A DNA stretch of 64,000 nt from contig JANQRL010000007.1 in NCBI GenBank assembly GCA_028284605.1, positions 1-64,000 on the forward strand, in the 5' to 3' direction. Both the position numbers and the translations under genes were made by a program. Source of the DNA: Paracoccaceae bacterium (lineage in GTDB: Bacteria > Pseudomonadota > Alphaproteobacteria > Rhodobacterales > Rhodobacteraceae). The notes beneath the pieces were generated by a model. That model did not search any database and was not told where the DNA came from. It saw nothing but the letters and a program-made list of their open reading frames with translations. Shown here piece after piece: positions 8,477 to 18,759 of this stretch (the stretch's first letter is position 1; every line of letters begins with the position of its first letter).

Positions 8477-9631
8477 GTGACGATTCCCAAACCGGCAACG
8501 CGGCCGGTCAATCCGCGTTTTTCGTCCGGGCCTTGCGCCAAACCCCCGACATGGACCCCCGACGCGCTTGCCGACGCCGCCCTCGGCCGGTCTCATCGCG
8601 CCGCCATGGGCAAGGCCAAGCTCAAGGAGGCCATCGACCTGACCCGCGAGGTGCTCGGCGTGCCGGCGGAGTACCGCATCGGCATCGTGCCCGCCTCCGA
8701 TACCGGCGCTATGGAAATGGCGATGTGGTCGCTGCTCGGCGAACGCCCGGTTGAGATGTTGGCCTGGGAGAGTTTCGGCGCGGGCTGGGTGACGGACGTC
8801 GTGAAGCAATTGAAACTCGACGCCCGGGTCCATGAAGCGCCTTATGGCGAAATCGTGGATATGACTGCGCTCGACTATGACCGCGACGTCGTCTTCACTT
8901 GGAACGGGACGACCTCGGGCGTTCGGGTGCCGTCCGGCGATGTGATCCCGGCGGATCGCGACGGGCTCACGTTCTGCGACGCGACCTCGGCCGCCTTCGC
9001 GCAGGACCTGCCCTGGGGCAAGCTCGATGTGACCACCTTCTCCTGGCAGAAAGTCATGGGGGGCGAGGCGGCCCATGGGATGCTGATCCTGAGCCCACGC
9101 GCGGTGGCGCGGCTCGAAAGTTACACCCCGCCCTGGCCGCTGCCGAAGATCTTTCGCCTCACCAAGGGCGGCAAGCTGATCGAGGGGGTTTTCGAGGGCG
9201 CAACGATCAACACGCCGTCGATGCTCTGCGTGGAGGATTACCTCTTCGCGCTCAAATGGGGTCAATCCATCGGCGGGCTCGATGCCCTGCGCGCCCGGGC
9301 TGATGCGAACGCAGCGGCGATCTGGGCCTTCTGCGAGGACCGCGACTGGATCGGCAACCTCGCCGTGGATCCGGCCACCCGGTCGAACACCTCGGTCTGC
9401 CTGACTTTCACCGACCCTAGGATTACCGACGGTGCGGTGTTCGCCAAGGCGGTGGCAAAGCGGCTCGAAGCGGAGGGCGTGGCGCTCGACATCGGCGCCT
9501 ATCGCGACGCGCCGCCGGGCCTCCGCATCTGGTGCGGCGCGACGGTGGAGACCTCGGATATCGAGGCGATGCTGCCCTGGCTCGACTGGGCCTTTGCCAT
9601 CGAAATCGCAGCGCTGACGGAAGCCGCCTGA
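8477..9631 (+). CDS. serC: phosphoserine aminotransferase
   Basis: A 384-aa PLP enzyme converting 3-phosphohydroxypyruvate plus glutamate to phosphoserine, the second step of serine synthesis. The cofactor lysine is Lys192 in [16 protein letters not shown], and the N-terminal [13 protein letters not shown] motif is typical of the alphaproteobacterial SerC type. I choose GTG at 8477, preceded by GGAAGGA with good spacing. The in-frame upstream region overlaps a hairpin-rich leader and lacks a ribosome-binding site. It lies 74 bases upstream of serA and is divergent from serB. Confidence 0.93.
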   Translation: MTIPKPATRPVNPRFSSGPCAKPPTWTPDALADAALGRSHRAAMGKAKLKEAIDLTREVLGVPAEYRIGIVPASDTGAMEMAMWSLLGERPVEMLAWESFGAGWVTDVVKQLKLDARVHEAPYGEIVDMTALDYDRDVVFTWNGTTSGVRVPSGDVIPADRDGLTFCDATSAAFAQDLPWGKLDVTTFSWQKVMGGEAAHGMLILSPRAVARLESYTPPWPLPKIFRLTKGGKLIEGVFEGATINTPSMLCVEDYLFALKWGQSIGGLDALRARADANAAAIWAFCEDRDWIGNLAVDPATRSNTSVCLTFTDPRITDGAVFAKAVAKRLEAEGVALDIGAYRDAPPGLRIWCGATVETSDIEAMLPWLDWAFAIEIAALTEAA

Positions 9632-9634
9632 CAC

Positions 9635-9655
9635 CGAATTCTCGACGAAAATTCG
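9635..9655. repeat. imperfect intergenic palindrome with CGACGA core
   Basis: CGAATTCTCG and CGAAAATTCG flank a central A; the arms pair with one mismatch. It sits four bases after the serC stop and resembles the TTTTCGACGAAAA-cored palindromes of the arrays elsewhere in the window, but as a single unit. Confidence 0.5.
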
Positions 9656-9705
9656 CGCCCGGTCGGCTGCCGTCCGGGCCAACAAGATCATAAGGAACGC
9701 CACAC

Positions 9706-11298
9706 ATGGCCCCCAAGGTTCTCATCTCCGACAAGCTGTCGGACGCCGCCGTCCAGATCTTCCGCGACCGCGGGATCGAGGTCGACTTCCAGCCCGATCT
9801 CGGCAAGGATAAGGAGGCGCTCGCGGCCGTGATCGACCGCTATGACGGCCTCGCCATCCGGTCCGCCACAAAGGTCACCGAAAAACTCATCTCGCGCGCG
9901 GCCAATCTCCGCGTCGTCGGCCGCGCCGGGATCGGGGTCGACAATGTCGATATCCCCGCCGCCTCGAAGACCGGCATCATCGTGATGAACACGCCCTTCG
10001 GCAATTCCATCACCACCGCCGAACACGCCATTTCGATGATGATGGCCGTGGCGCGGCAGATCCCCGAGGCCAATGCCTCCACCCATGCCGGGAGGTGGGA
10101 AAAGTCGCGCTTCATGGGGGTCGAGCTGACCGGCAAGACCCTCGGCGTGATCGGCGCGGGCAATATCGGCTCCATCGTGATCGACCGCGCGCGCGGGCTG
10201 AAGATGAAGGTGATCGCCTACGATCCCTTCCTTTCCGAGGAGCACGCAACTGATATCGGCGTGGAGAAAGTGGACCTCGACACGCTGCTCACGCGGTCGG
10301 ATTTCATCACGCTGCACGTGCCGCTCACCGATCAGACCCGCAACATCCTCTCGGCGGAGGCCATCGCGAAGCTGAAGCCCGGCGTGCGGATCGTGAACTG
10401 CGCCCGGGGCGGACTGGTGGACGAGGCGGCCCTGGCCGAAGCGCTGACCTCCGGCCATGTCGCTGGCGCCGCCTTCGACGTCTTCGCCGTCGAGCCCGCC
10501 ACCGAAAGCCCGCTCTTCAACCTGCCCAATGTCGTCGTCACCCCGCATCTCGGCGCGGCCACGACCGAGGCGCAGGAAAACGTGGCGCTCCAGGTCGCCG
10601 AGCAGATGTCGGACTATCTACTGACCGGGGCCGTGACGAACGCGATCAACATGCCCTCGATCACCGCCGAGGAGGCGAAGATCATGGGGCCGTGGATCAA
10701 GCTCGCCGGCCATCTCGGCCATTTCATCGGCCAGATGACGGACGAACCGATCCAGGCCATCAATATCCTTTTCGATGGGGAGGCGTCGGAGATGAACCTC
10801 TCGGCGCTGACCGCCGCGACCGTGGCCGGGATCATGACCGCGACGAACCCGGACGTGAACATGGTCTCCGCCCCGGTGATCGCGAAGGAACGGGGGGTGC
10901 GCATCTCGACGACGAAGCAGGATCAGTCCGGCATCTTCGAGGGCTACATCAAGGCGACGGTGGTGACGGAGAAGCGCGAACGCTCCATCGCCGGCACCGT
11001 CTTCAGCGACGGCAAGCCGCGCTTCATCCAGATCAAGGGCATCAATATAGACGCGGAAATTGGCGCTCACATGGTCTACACGACAAATGAGGACGTTCCT
11101 GGCATCATCGGCACGCTCGGCATGACGATGGGCAGCCACGGGGTGAATATCGCCAACTTCACCCTTGGCCGGAACAAGGCCCATGGCGAGGCGATCGCGC
11201 TCCTCTACGTCGACGAGCCGGTGCCGGATGTGGCGCTCGACGAACTCCGGGGAACCGGACTTTTTCAGCAAGTGAAACCGCTCGTCTTCGAGGTCTGA
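9706..11298 (+). CDS. serA: D-3-phosphoglycerate dehydrogenase
   Basis: A 530-aa NAD-dependent dehydrogenase, the first and regulated step of serine synthesis. The substrate-binding domain includes VGRAGIGVDNVD (residues 71-82); the nucleotide-binding motif is GAGNIG (150-155); the catalytic Arg is in NCARGGLVDE and the His in VVTPHLGAAT. The length matches the long type, which adds an intervening (ASB) domain and a C-terminal ACT domain (about residues 455-530, with NIDAEIGAHMVYTTNEDVPGII-like sequence) for serine sensing. It is downstream of serC, with an imperfect palindrome in the gap, and is followed after two bases by a phosphoesterase gene. Confidence 0.95.
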   Translation: MAPKVLISDKLSDAAVQIFRDRGIEVDFQPDLGKDKEALAAVIDRYDGLAIRSATKVTEKLISRAANLRVVGRAGIGVDNVDIPAASKTGIIVMNTPFGNSITTAEHAISMMMAVARQIPEANASTHAGRWEKSRFMGVELTGKTLGVIGAGNIGSIVIDRARGLKMKVIAYDPFLSEEHATDIGVEKVDLDTLLTRSDFITLHVPLTDQTRNILSAEAIAKLKPGVRIVNCARGGLVDEAALAEALTSGHVAGAAFDVFAVEPATESPLFNLPNVVVTPHLGAATTEAQENVALQVAEQMSDYLLTGAVTNAINMPSITAEEAKIMGPWIKLAGHLGHFIGQMTDEPIQAINILFDGEASEMNLSALTAATVAGIMTATNPDVNMVSAPVIAKERGVRISTTKQDQSGIFEGYIKATVVTEKRERSIAGTVFSDGKPRFIQIKGINIDAEIGAHMVYTTNEDVPGIIGTLGMTMGSHGVNIANFTLGRNKAHGEAIALLYVDEPVPDVALDELRGTGLFQQVKPLVFEV

Positions 11299-11300
11299 CG

Positions 11301-12026
11301 ATGATCTACGCCGTCGGCGATATCCACGGCCATGCGGCCGCGCTCGACAGCGCGCTCGCCCTGATCGATGCCGATGGCGGGGCCGAGGCGCCGGTCGTGT
11401 TTTTGGGCGATTATGTCGACCGAGGACCGGACAGCCGCGGCGTGCTCGACCGGCTGATCGACGGCATCGCGGCGGGGCGGAACTGGACCTGTCTTCTGGG
11501 CAATCACGACCGGATGTTCCTGCGCTTCGTGAGCGAGGGCGAGATGCATGACGAGCGGATCCTGTCCGGCCGCACCTGGCTCGACGGGGCGCTGGGCGGG
11601 GCGGCGACGCTGGCCTCCTATGGCGTCGATGGCGGGCCGCGGCGCCCGGTCGAGGAGATCACCGGGGACGCCCGCGCGGCGGTGCCCGAGACGCATCTGG
11701 ATTTCGTGGCGTCTCTGCCGCTCTGGCATCAGGTGCCCGACCTGCTCTTCGTCCATGCCGGTATCCGCCCCGGCGTGCCGATGGAGGACCAGGTGGAGGA
11801 CGATCTGATCTGGATCCGGGACGGCTTTCTGAACGACACACGGGATCACGGGCCGCTCGTGGTGCATGGCCATACCGCGCTCGACCATCCAGCCGCGTTC
11901 CCGAACCGCGTCGATCTCGACGGCGGAGCGGGCTACGGCAACCCGCTCTGGCCGGCGGTGTTCGAGGGGCGGGAGTGCTGGCTGCTGAAGGCGCACGGCC
12001 GGGAGAAGCTGGTGCCCATTGGCTAG
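11301..12026 (+). CDS. serine/threonine-type metallophosphoesterase
   Basis: A 241-aa calcineurin-like phosphoesterase. The dinuclear metal site is spelled out by GDIHG (residues 6-10), GDYVDRG (36-42), GNHD (67-70) and later VHAGI and VHGHT. This is the PPP-family arrangement of bacterial PrpA/PrpB-like protein phosphatases and of the related diadenosine tetraphosphatases. I cannot decide between a protein and a small-molecule substrate. It begins two bases after the serA stop, so it is almost certainly co-transcribed with serCA, and it is followed 28 bases later by mnmH. Confidence 0.85.
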   Translation: MIYAVGDIHGHAAALDSALALIDADGGAEAPVVFLGDYVDRGPDSRGVLDRLIDGIAAGRNWTCLLGNHDRMFLRFVSEGEMHDERILSGRTWLDGALGGAATLASYGVDGGPRRPVEEITGDARAAVPETHLDFVASLPLWHQVPDLLFVHAGIRPGVPMEDQVEDDLIWIRDGFLNDTRDHGPLVVHGHTALDHPAAFPNRVDLDGGAGYGNPLWPAVFEGRECWLLKAHGREKLVPIG

Positions 12027-12054
12027 GACCCGGTCGGTGCGGTAGGGAGCCCAG

Positions 12055-13125
12055 ATGCCCCGCGCCTTTGCCAGCCTGCCCGACCTTCTGGACCACGGTT
12101 TCGACACCGTGATCGATGTGCGCAGCCCGGCGGAGTTTGCCGCCGACCATATCCCCGGCGCGATCAACCTGCCGGTCCTGTCGAACGCGGAACGCGCCGA
12201 GGTCGGCACGATCTACACGCAGGAGAGCCCGTTCCGGGCGCGGAAGATCGGCGCGGCGATGGTGTTTCGCAACGCGAGCGCCCATATCGCCGGGCCGCTG
12301 GCGGAGAAATCCGGCGACTGGCGCCCGCTGGTCTATTGCTGGCGCGGCGGGCAGCGCTCGGGGTCGTTCGGCTGGATGCTGCGCGAGATCGGCTGGCGGG
12401 CGGAGATTGTCGAGGGCGGCTATCGCAGCTATCGGCGGCTGGTCCATGGCCTGCTCTATGACGGGGTGCTGCCGCATCGGATCGTCCTGATCGACGGGTT
12501 CACCGGGACTGCGAAGACGGAGCTTCTGGGCGTTCTGGCCGAGCGCGGGCAGCAGGTAATCGACCTCGAAGGGCTGGCGAACCATCGCGGCTCGCTTCTC
12601 GGCGCGCTGCCGGGCGGGCAGCCGCCGCAGCGGGCCTTCGAGAGCCGGCTGGCGGCGGAGGTCGTCGCGCTCGACCCGGCCCGACCCGTGTTTCTTGAGG
12701 CGGAGAGCAACAAGATCGGCGCGCTCTTCCTGCCGCCGGCGCTTTGGGCCGCGATGAAGGCGGCACCGCGGATTGAGGTGACGGCGGAAATCGGGCTGCG
12801 GACGGCCTATCTGACAGCGGCCTATGACGACATCCTGTCCGACCGCGCGGGCATGCGGGAGAAGCTTGCGCCGTTGGTGCGTCTGCGCGGGCATGAGGTG
12901 GTGGAAGGGTGGCTGAACCGGCTCGATACCGGGGACAAGGCCGGGCTGACGCGGGCGCTGATGGAGCAGCATTACGACCCCGCCTATACCAAGGCGCGCG
13001 GCGCGAACCCGGCCGAACGGATCGGCCGGATCCGCGCCGCCGGGCTCGACCGGCCGGGGCTGGAGGAGATGGCGGCGAAGGTCGAGCGGCTGGTGGTTGC
13101 GGCGGCGCAGATCGCGGACGGTTGA
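12055..13125 (+). CDS. mnmH: tRNA 2-selenouridine synthase
   Basis: A 356-aa enzyme that replaces sulfur with selenium at the wobble 2-thiouridine of tRNA Lys, Glu and Gln, through a geranylated intermediate. The N-terminal rhodanese domain carries the catalytic Cys95 in YCWRGGQRSGS. A P-loop-like GFTGTAKT (148-155) opens the C-terminal domain, where GLANHRGS and ESNKIG are family signatures. The P-loop has Ala in place of the more usual Gly before Lys. The gene converges with the selD fusion six bases downstream, which would supply the selenophosphate, so the pair forms a self-contained tRNA selenation module. Confidence 0.92.
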   Translation: MPRAFASLPDLLDHGFDTVIDVRSPAEFAADHIPGAINLPVLSNAERAEVGTIYTQESPFRARKIGAAMVFRNASAHIAGPLAEKSGDWRPLVYCWRGGQRSGSFGWMLREIGWRAEIVEGGYRSYRRLVHGLLYDGVLPHRIVLIDGFTGTAKTELLGVLAERGQQVIDLEGLANHRGSLLGALPGGQPPQRAFESRLAAEVVALDPARPVFLEAESNKIGALFLPPALWAAMKAAPRIEVTAEIGLRTAYLTAAYDDILSDRAGMREKLAPLVRLRGHEVVEGWLNRLDTGDKAGLTRALMEQHYDPAYTKARGANPAERIGRIRAAGLDRPGLEEMAAKVERLVVAAAQIADG

Positions 13126-13131
13126 CCGGCG

Positions 13132-15288
13132 TCAGACCACGGCGACCCCGGGCCGACCCTCGACGATCCGACCGATGATTGCCGCGTCGTAGCCCGCCTC
13201 GCGGAGCCGGGTCAGGGTCCGATCGGCGGTCTTCTCGGAGATCGCGGCGAGGAGGCCGCCGGAGGTCTGCGGGTCGGCCAGAAGCGCCGCCCGGGGGCCG
13301 GGCGGCAACTCTGGCAGGAGGGCGGCGTTGTCGGGCCAGAGGCTCGACCGGGTGCCGGCCACGGTCAGCTCCAATGCGCCGTGCAGGAGCGGAACCGCCG
13401 TCAGATCGATCTCGGCCGCAACTTCCGACGCCTCGCATAGCCCAAGGAGATGCCCGGCGAGGCCGAAACCGGTGACATCCGTCATCGCCGTCGCCCCGCT
13501 CAGGATCGCCGCCGCCTCGCCCTGTCCTTGCGCCATCGACGAAAGTGCCGCCGCCACCCACTCCCCTTTCGCCTTGCCGGCCATCTCGGCGGCGAGGATC
13601 ACCCCGGTGCCGACGGGTTTGGTCAGGATCAGGACATCCCCCGGCGCCGCACCTGAGAGCATGATCGGCGCGCCGCTGACAAGGCCCGTGATCGTGAACC
13701 CGATGGTCATTTCGCTGCCCATGGAACTGTGCCCGCCGACCACATCCGCGCCGGCGGCGCCGAAGACCTCCGCCGCAACCGCCATGATCTCGGCCATCGT
13801 CCGGGTCTGCATTTCCGCTGACATGCGTGGCAGGATCAGTGTCGCTGTGGCGGCCTGGGGGGCGGCGCCCATGGCCCAGATGTCGCCGAGCGCGTGGACA
13901 GCAGCGATGCGGGTCATCAGCGCGGGGTCCTCAGTCACGGCGCGGAGATGATCCGTGGTCAGAACCTGGCGCTGGCCGCCGGTCCGCAGGATCGCGGCAT
14001 CGTCGCCGGGATGGCTCTCCACATCGTCCCGATTGCGCGGCAGATCGGCCAGCGCGGAGCGCAGGGCGTCCCGCCCCACCTTCGCGCCACACCCGCCACA
14101 GAGCGGCTTGTCCCCCAGCGCCTCTCTGACGCCCTCGGCGACGGTCAGCGGCAGCGGATCGGGTTCCATCCCCGGCAGGTCGCGGAACTTCGCCATGAAC
14201 GCCTGATCGATCCGGTCCTTGAGCCGCCAGAGCAGCGGGCCCGAGCGCGCGGTGCCGAACTTCGCGCCCATGGCGGTCTTGCCGCCCATGGAGACGAGCT
14301 TGAGATAGTCGCTCTGCGGGCGGTAGGGGCGCAGATCGCCGCCGGAGAGCGTGGCGCGCAGGTTGTCGAAGAGGATCGGCGCCTGGCGCACGGCATAGAC
14401 GCCGGCCTTGGGGCGCGGATCGTCGGTCAGATCGGCGCAGTCGCCGGTGGCGAAGACGCGCGGATCAGAGGTCTGGAGCGTGGCGCCGACGCTCAGAAAG
14501 CCGTCATGGGTCGCGAGCCCAGTCTCCGCCAGCCAGTCATAGGGCCGGGCGCCCGCCGCGCCGGTCACGAAGTCGGCCGGCAGCAGACGGTCACCTGCCA
14601 GCCGGACCCCCTTGGCCTCGATTCGGGCAATGGGGGCGTTTTCGACGATCTGGACCCCGCATCGGGCGAGCCCGTCATAGAGCCGGTCCTGGGCCGGTTC
14701 GGTCAGTTCGCGCAGGACCTCGCCGCGGTCGATCAGCCGTACCTCCCGCTCGCGTCCTGCCGTCCCGAGCGCGTGGGCCATGGCCATGGCAAGCTCGGCC
14801 CCGGCCACCCCGCCGCCGATCACCGCGACCCGGGCCCGGCCCTCGCCGGCGAGGAAGGCGCTCCACCGGTCGGCGAAGGGGCCAAGGGGCTTGGCCGGCA
14901 CGGCATGATTGGCGAAGCCCGGCAGGTCCGGCATGTCGGAGGTGATCCCGATATCGACCGAGGCCACGTCGTAGGCAATGGGCGGCCGCCCGGGGACGGT
15001 GATGGTCCGTGTCTCGGGGTCAAGCGCGGTGGCCGCCCCGAGGATCAGCCGCGCCCCGGCGAAGCGCCCGAGCCGGACGAGGTCGATATCGAGGTCGTCG
15101 CGGGCGTAATGCCCGGCGACGAAGCCCGGCAGCATCCCGGAATAGGGCGCGGTCGGCCCGGGGTTGATCAGCGTCACGCGGACCCCGGGTAAGGGCCGCA
15201 TCCCCCATCTGAGCAGCACCAGCGCATGGGTATGGCCGCCGCCGATCAGCACAAGGTCGCGGGTCAGGGGGATATCGGGGCGTTTCAT
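13132..15288 (-). CDS. selD: selenide water dikinase fused to an FAD-dependent oxidoreductase
   Basis: A 718-aa two-domain protein. Residues 1 to about 385 form an NDH-2-like pyridine-nucleotide/FAD oxidoreductase with LIGGGHTHA (14-22), a second nucleotide fold VIGGGVAGAELA (157-168) and FATGDCADL (279-287). From about residue 390 comes SelD, which makes selenophosphate from selenide and ATP. LCGGCGAK gives Cys400 and Lys403, aligning with E. coli Cys17 and Lys20; no selenocysteine codon is present. Later hallmarks are GDDAAIL, TTDHL, GGHSS and DVTGFGLAGHLL. The oxidoreductase half may reduce selenium for the kinase; this is inference from the fusion. Confidence 0.92.
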   Translation of the reverse strand: MKRPDIPLTRDLVLIGGGHTHALVLLRWGMRPLPGVRVTLINPGPTAPYSGMLPGFVAGHYARDDLDIDLVRLGRFAGARLILGAATALDPETRTITVPGRPPIAYDVASVDIGITSDMPDLPGFANHAVPAKPLGPFADRWSAFLAGEGRARVAVIGGGVAGAELAMAMAHALGTAGREREVRLIDRGEVLRELTEPAQDRLYDGLARCGVQIVENAPIARIEAKGVRLAGDRLLPADFVTGAAGARPYDWLAETGLATHDGFLSVGATLQTSDPRVFATGDCADLTDDPRPKAGVYAVRQAPILFDNLRATLSGGDLRPYRPQSDYLKLVSMGGKTAMGAKFGTARSGPLLWRLKDRIDQAFMAKFRDLPGMEPDPLPLTVAEGVREALGDKPLCGGCGAKVGRDALRSALADLPRNRDDVESHPGDDAAILRTGGQRQVLTTDHLRAVTEDPALMTRIAAVHALGDIWAMGAAPQAATATLILPRMSAEMQTRTMAEIMAVAAEVFGAAGADVVGGHSSMGSEMTIGFTITGLVSGAPIMLSGAAPGDVLILTKPVGTGVILAAEMAGKAKGEWVAAALSSMAQGQGEAAAILSGATAMTDVTGFGLAGHLLGLCEASEVAAEIDLTAVPLLHGALELTVAGTRSSLWPDNAALLPELPPGPRAALLADPQTSGGLLAAISEKTADRTLTRLREAGYDAAIIGRIVEGRPGVAVV

Positions 15289-15341
15289 GGCGCCGCTTTA
15301 GCCCGGGCCGGGTGCAGTGTCACCGGCAGGTCGCGAAAGGG

Positions 15342-16382
15342 TTACTCATAGCCGGTCATCTCCAGATAGCCGCGCCCCCGATGGCTGCCCGAGACGATCA
15401 CCGGACCCTCCCAATAGGCGATGGACGTGGTCATCCAGGCTCGGTCGTTCATCGCCTCCACGGTGACGTCGACACCCCTGTCGGGAAGGGTCACGCGCCA
15501 ATGCACGGGCACCTCGCGCCCGGCCACCTGCGCCGTCTCGAGCGGGTCGGCGGTGAAGGCGCCGTCCGGATAGGCCGTCGTGCTGCCGTCGGCCTCGATC
15601 CAGGTGGCGGACGTGTAGTCGGCGCCGTCGGTCTGGCGCAGCCGAAAGCCCATGAGCTTGTCGCCGGTGTCGAACGAGAGCGAGAACCAGTCCCAGCCGG
15701 TTTGGGTCTCGGCCAGAGGCTGCGAGGACCATTCCCGGTCGAGCCAAGCGCTACCGGTGACGGCGATCTCGCCTTCCGGCAGGGTCAGCGTGCCGGCGAG
15801 GGCGTAGAACGGCTGCGAATAGTAATAGCTCGCCTGCCCCTCGGCGGATTTGACGGAGTAGCCTCGGTCTCCGTGGAACACCAATGGGCCCTCGGCGGTG
15901 AGTTGGACATCATAGCCGAAGTCCGGGCCGGTCGCGGTCATCCGCAGGGTATCGAAATCGGTCCCGGCCAGCTGCCAGTCGTCGATCCAGGCGGCGAAGG
16001 GCGTGGCCTCCACTCCGGCCTGCCCGATCCCGCCCCGGGCGAGGCGTTCGGTGAAGAAGTGGCGCTCGGGCGTGGTGACGGCGGCATGACCCATCCAGAC
16101 CTGCGGCGCGGTCCAGCCCTCCCCGGCCTCGGGGGCCAGCGCCGAGCGAAACAGGGTCCATTGCAGCCCGTATTCCCACCCGTCCGCCCCGTCGAGATTG
16201 GCGGTCAGGTACCACCACTCGATGCGGTAATCCGGATGCGATCCGTGGTCGGCGGGGAAGTCGAATACCGGTTCCGGCTGCGGCAGGGCGAAGCCTTCCG
16301 CATCTGTGCCGAGCCCAGCGAAGCCCTGAGGCATCGCGGCAAGGGGCCAGAAGGCGAGAAGGACGGCGAGCCTAGCGTTCAT
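15342..16382 (-). CDS. lipocalin-like carotenoid 1,2-hydratase family protein (AttH type)
   Basis: A 346-aa exported protein with a signal peptide (residues 1-19, cut near AMPQG). It belongs to the AttH/CrtC double-lipocalin family, shown by DHGSHPDYRIEWWYLTANL near residues 45-63, WMGHAAVTTPERHFF, and the second-half SAWLDREWSSQPL and GWDWFSLSFDTGDKLMGFRLR. AttH proteins are periplasmic and of uncertain function; the related CrtC hydrates carotenoids. The gene overlaps the upstream permease by 11 bases and is encoded with an FtsX-like ABC transporter, matching the attE-H type arrangement first noted in Agrobacterium. No carotenoid genes are nearby. Confidence 0.85.
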   Translation of the reverse strand: MNARLAVLLAFWPLAAMPQGFAGLGTDAEGFALPQPEPVFDFPADHGSHPDYRIEWWYLTANLDGADGWEYGLQWTLFRSALAPEAGEGWTAPQVWMGHAAVTTPERHFFTERLARGGIGQAGVEATPFAAWIDDWQLAGTDFDTLRMTATGPDFGYDVQLTAEGPLVFHGDRGYSVKSAEGQASYYYSQPFYALAGTLTLPEGEIAVTGSAWLDREWSSQPLAETQTGWDWFSLSFDTGDKLMGFRLRQTDGADYTSATWIEADGSTTAYPDGAFTADPLETAQVAGREVPVHWRVTLPDRGVDVTVEAMNDRAWMTTSIAYWEGPVIVSGSHRGRGYLEMTGYE

Positions 16383-18759
16383 TGCTGAAGACCTTGAGCA
16401 GCGTCGCCGGCGAGGTCTGCGCGAGCCGGAACGCGGGCAGGGCGGCGGCGAGGAGCGCGGCGATCAGGGCGAAGAGGCCGAGCCGGGCATAATCGGCGGG
16501 AAAGAGGAACATCGGCAGGCGCCAGCCGAACGCCTCGACATTGACGACCGCCAGCAGGACCCAGGCCAGCGCGAGCCCGAGCGGCAGGGCGAGGAGTGCG
16601 GTCAGGCAGGCGAGTAGGACCGCACGGATCAATTCGAGCCGTCCGAGCTCTGCGCGGGTCAGACCCAGCGCCCAGACCGGGGCGAGCTGCGGCAGGCGCA
16701 GGCTGGCGAGCGTCAGCAGGCTCATCAGCATCGCGAACCCTGCCACAGAGAGGGTCAGGACGTTCAGAGCGCCGGTCACCGCAAAGGTGCGGTCGAAGAC
16801 CTCGAGCGAGAACGCCTTGATCCGGGCCTGGTCGATCATCGCGCCGTCGGGGAGGCCGAAATCGCGCAGCGCGTCGCGGAGCGCAGGTACATCCGCCGCC
16901 GGCAGGCGCAGGCCGAAGCGCAGCGCTCCGGCCTCAGGATAGAGGCCCCCGAACAGGTCTTCGCCGATCACCGCCTGTCCGATCGGATTGCCGTAATCAC
17001 CGTAGATGCCGAGGATCGGCAGGCTTGTGTTCGGCGCCACGAGGAGCGGCTGACCGAGGACCAGGTCGGCCCGCCGCGCCATCTGTTCGTTCACGATCAC
17101 CCCCTCGCCGGCGAAGACCCGGTCCCAGACCTCCGGCTCGGCCTCCAGAAACCGCCAGTTCTCGCGGTAGGTCTCGTGGGGGCGCATCCCGTAAAGCTCC
17201 CCCGGCACGCCGGCGAGGTCGCGGTCGACCCAGAGAATCGGCAGGATCGCATCGACCCGGGGCTCCAGGAAGGTCAGGAGCGGCTCGACTTCGGCGGCGT
17301 CTTCGACGCTGACGTAGAATTCCGAGGCGAGACGCTGGTCGAGGAACCCGGTGAAGGTCAGCCGGAACGAGGAGACCATGGTGGAGACCCCGACATTGGC
17401 GGCCATGGCCAGCATCAGGGCCATCAGCGCCAGCGACAGGCCCGGAAGCTGCTGGCGGGTGTCGGCCCAGAACCAGTGCGGGACGGTCTCGCGAGCGAAG
17501 CGCGCGCCGAGGCGCAGGGCGGCGTCGAGCAGGATCGGCAGGAGCAAGGCGGCACCTACGAGGAGTGCGCCGAGCATGGCAAAACCGGTGGCCAGCCCTC
17601 CGCCCCGGATCGCCAGCGCGCCCGCCAGCGCGAGGAGGAGCAGGGCACCGACAGCCTGCACCGCCCGGCCCCGGCCGGTGCGCAGGGCCCAGGCCCGGGG
17701 CTGGGCGGCGGCGAGGATCGGCATCCGCGCCACCTGCCAGAGCGCGGCGGCAGAAGCCATCGCCGTGCCCGCCAGCGCGATGCCGAGGCCGGTCAGCCAC
17801 CAGCTCGGCCGCAGTTCCAGCGACCCGGCCACCTGGGCGCCGTAGAGCCCGCGCAGCGTGGCGGCGACATCCGGCAGGAGCGCCGCGGCGATGACATAGC
17901 CCACGGCCACGCCGAGGGCCCCAGCGACAAGGGCCAGCAAGGTCAACTCCGCCGCCATGACTGCCACCAGTCGCCTCAGGGGCACCCCGACCGCCCGCAA
18001 GGTGCGCACCATGGCGCGGCGCTCCTCGAAGGCGAGCCCGATGGCGCCGTGGACGATGAAGAGCCCGACCGCGAAGCTCAGCAGACCGAAGGCGGTGAGG
18101 TTCAGGTGAAAGCTGTCGGTCAGCCGCTCCACATCTGAGGCGTCCTGCGCCTCGCGCAGGCTGAGCGCCGGGGCGGCCTCGCCCAGCGCCGGCCGGCCGA
18201 TGGGCTGGTCATGGGCGACGATCAGGCGGGTGAGCGTGTCGGTGCCGAGCAGGCGCTGGGCGACGGCGATATCGGTGATGACCGTGCCCGGGGCGACACC
18301 GGGGCTCTCGGTCCGTTCGGCTTCGATGCCATCGAGCGCGGCGAGCGCCTCCCGAGGTCCGAAGACCTGCCCTTCACCGGACAGAAACGCGGTGATGTCC
18401 CCGTCGCCGCCAAGCTCGACGGGGCCGAGACCGCCCGGCGCCGTCAGTGGCTCCAGCCCGACGATGCGCACCCCGTCGAGCCGCCCTTCGACCACCGGCG
18501 AGACGAGCCAGCCGGCCCGGCGCAGGGCGACGTAGTCCGAAACCGGGATCGCCCCGCCATCGGCGGCGACGATCTGCGCGAAGGTGCCCTCGCCCAGGGT
18601 CTCGGCGGCGGCATCGTAGCTCGCTCGCGCCTCGGCGTTGATCGCCTGCACCCCGGACCAGAGCGCGGTGGCGAGCGCGAGCCCGGCGATGAGCGTGAAG
18701 AGCTGGAGGAGGTTGCGCCGCCAATGGGAGAGCAACGCGCCAAGCACCGCCTCAGTCAC
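16372..18759 (-). CDS. FtsX-like ABC transporter permease
   Basis: A 795-aa inner-membrane protein with duplicated FtsX-like permease domains of the MacB/LolC type. There is one N-terminal membrane anchor (about residues 20-40), a periplasmic domain to about 230, then a four-helix block, a second periplasmic domain and a final three-helix block. Its length and architecture match AttF-like permeases that combine two FtsX units in one chain. Such transporters usually extract lipids or lipoproteins from the membrane rather than import solutes. The start codon overlaps the stop of the LolD-like ATPase by four bases, and the stop overlaps the lipocalin gene by 11 bases. Confidence 0.88.
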   Translation of the reverse strand: MTEAVLGALLSHWRRNLLQLFTLIAGLALATALWSGVQAINAEARASYDAAAETLGEGTFAQIVAADGGAIPVSDYVALRRAGWLVSPVVEGRLDGVRIVGLEPLTAPGGLGPVELGGDGDITAFLSGEGQVFGPREALAALDGIEAERTESPGVAPGTVITDIAVAQRLLGTDTLTRLIVAHDQPIGRPALGEAAPALSLREAQDASDVERLTDSFHLNLTAFGLLSFAVGLFIVHGAIGLAFEERRAMVRTLRAVGVPLRRLVAVMAAELTLLALVAGALGVAVGYVIAAALLPDVAATLRGLYGAQVAGSLELRPSWWLTGLGIALAGTAMASAAALWQVARMPILAAAQPRAWALRTGRGRAVQAVGALLLLALAGALAIRGGGLATGFAMLGALLVGAALLLPILLDAALRLGARFARETVPHWFWADTRQQLPGLSLALMALMLAMAANVGVSTMVSSFRLTFTGFLDQRLASEFYVSVEDAAEVEPLLTFLEPRVDAILPILWVDRDLAGVPGELYGMRPHETYRENWRFLEAEPEVWDRVFAGEGVIVNEQMARRADLVLGQPLLVAPNTSLPILGIYGDYGNPIGQAVIGEDLFGGLYPEAGALRFGLRLPAADVPALRDALRDFGLPDGAMIDQARIKAFSLEVFDRTFAVTGALNVLTLSVAGFAMLMSLLTLASLRLPQLAPVWALGLTRAELGRLELIRAVLLACLTALLALPLGLALAWVLLAVVNVEAFGWRLPMFLFPADYARLGLFALIAALLAAALPAFRLAQTSPATLLKVFSNER

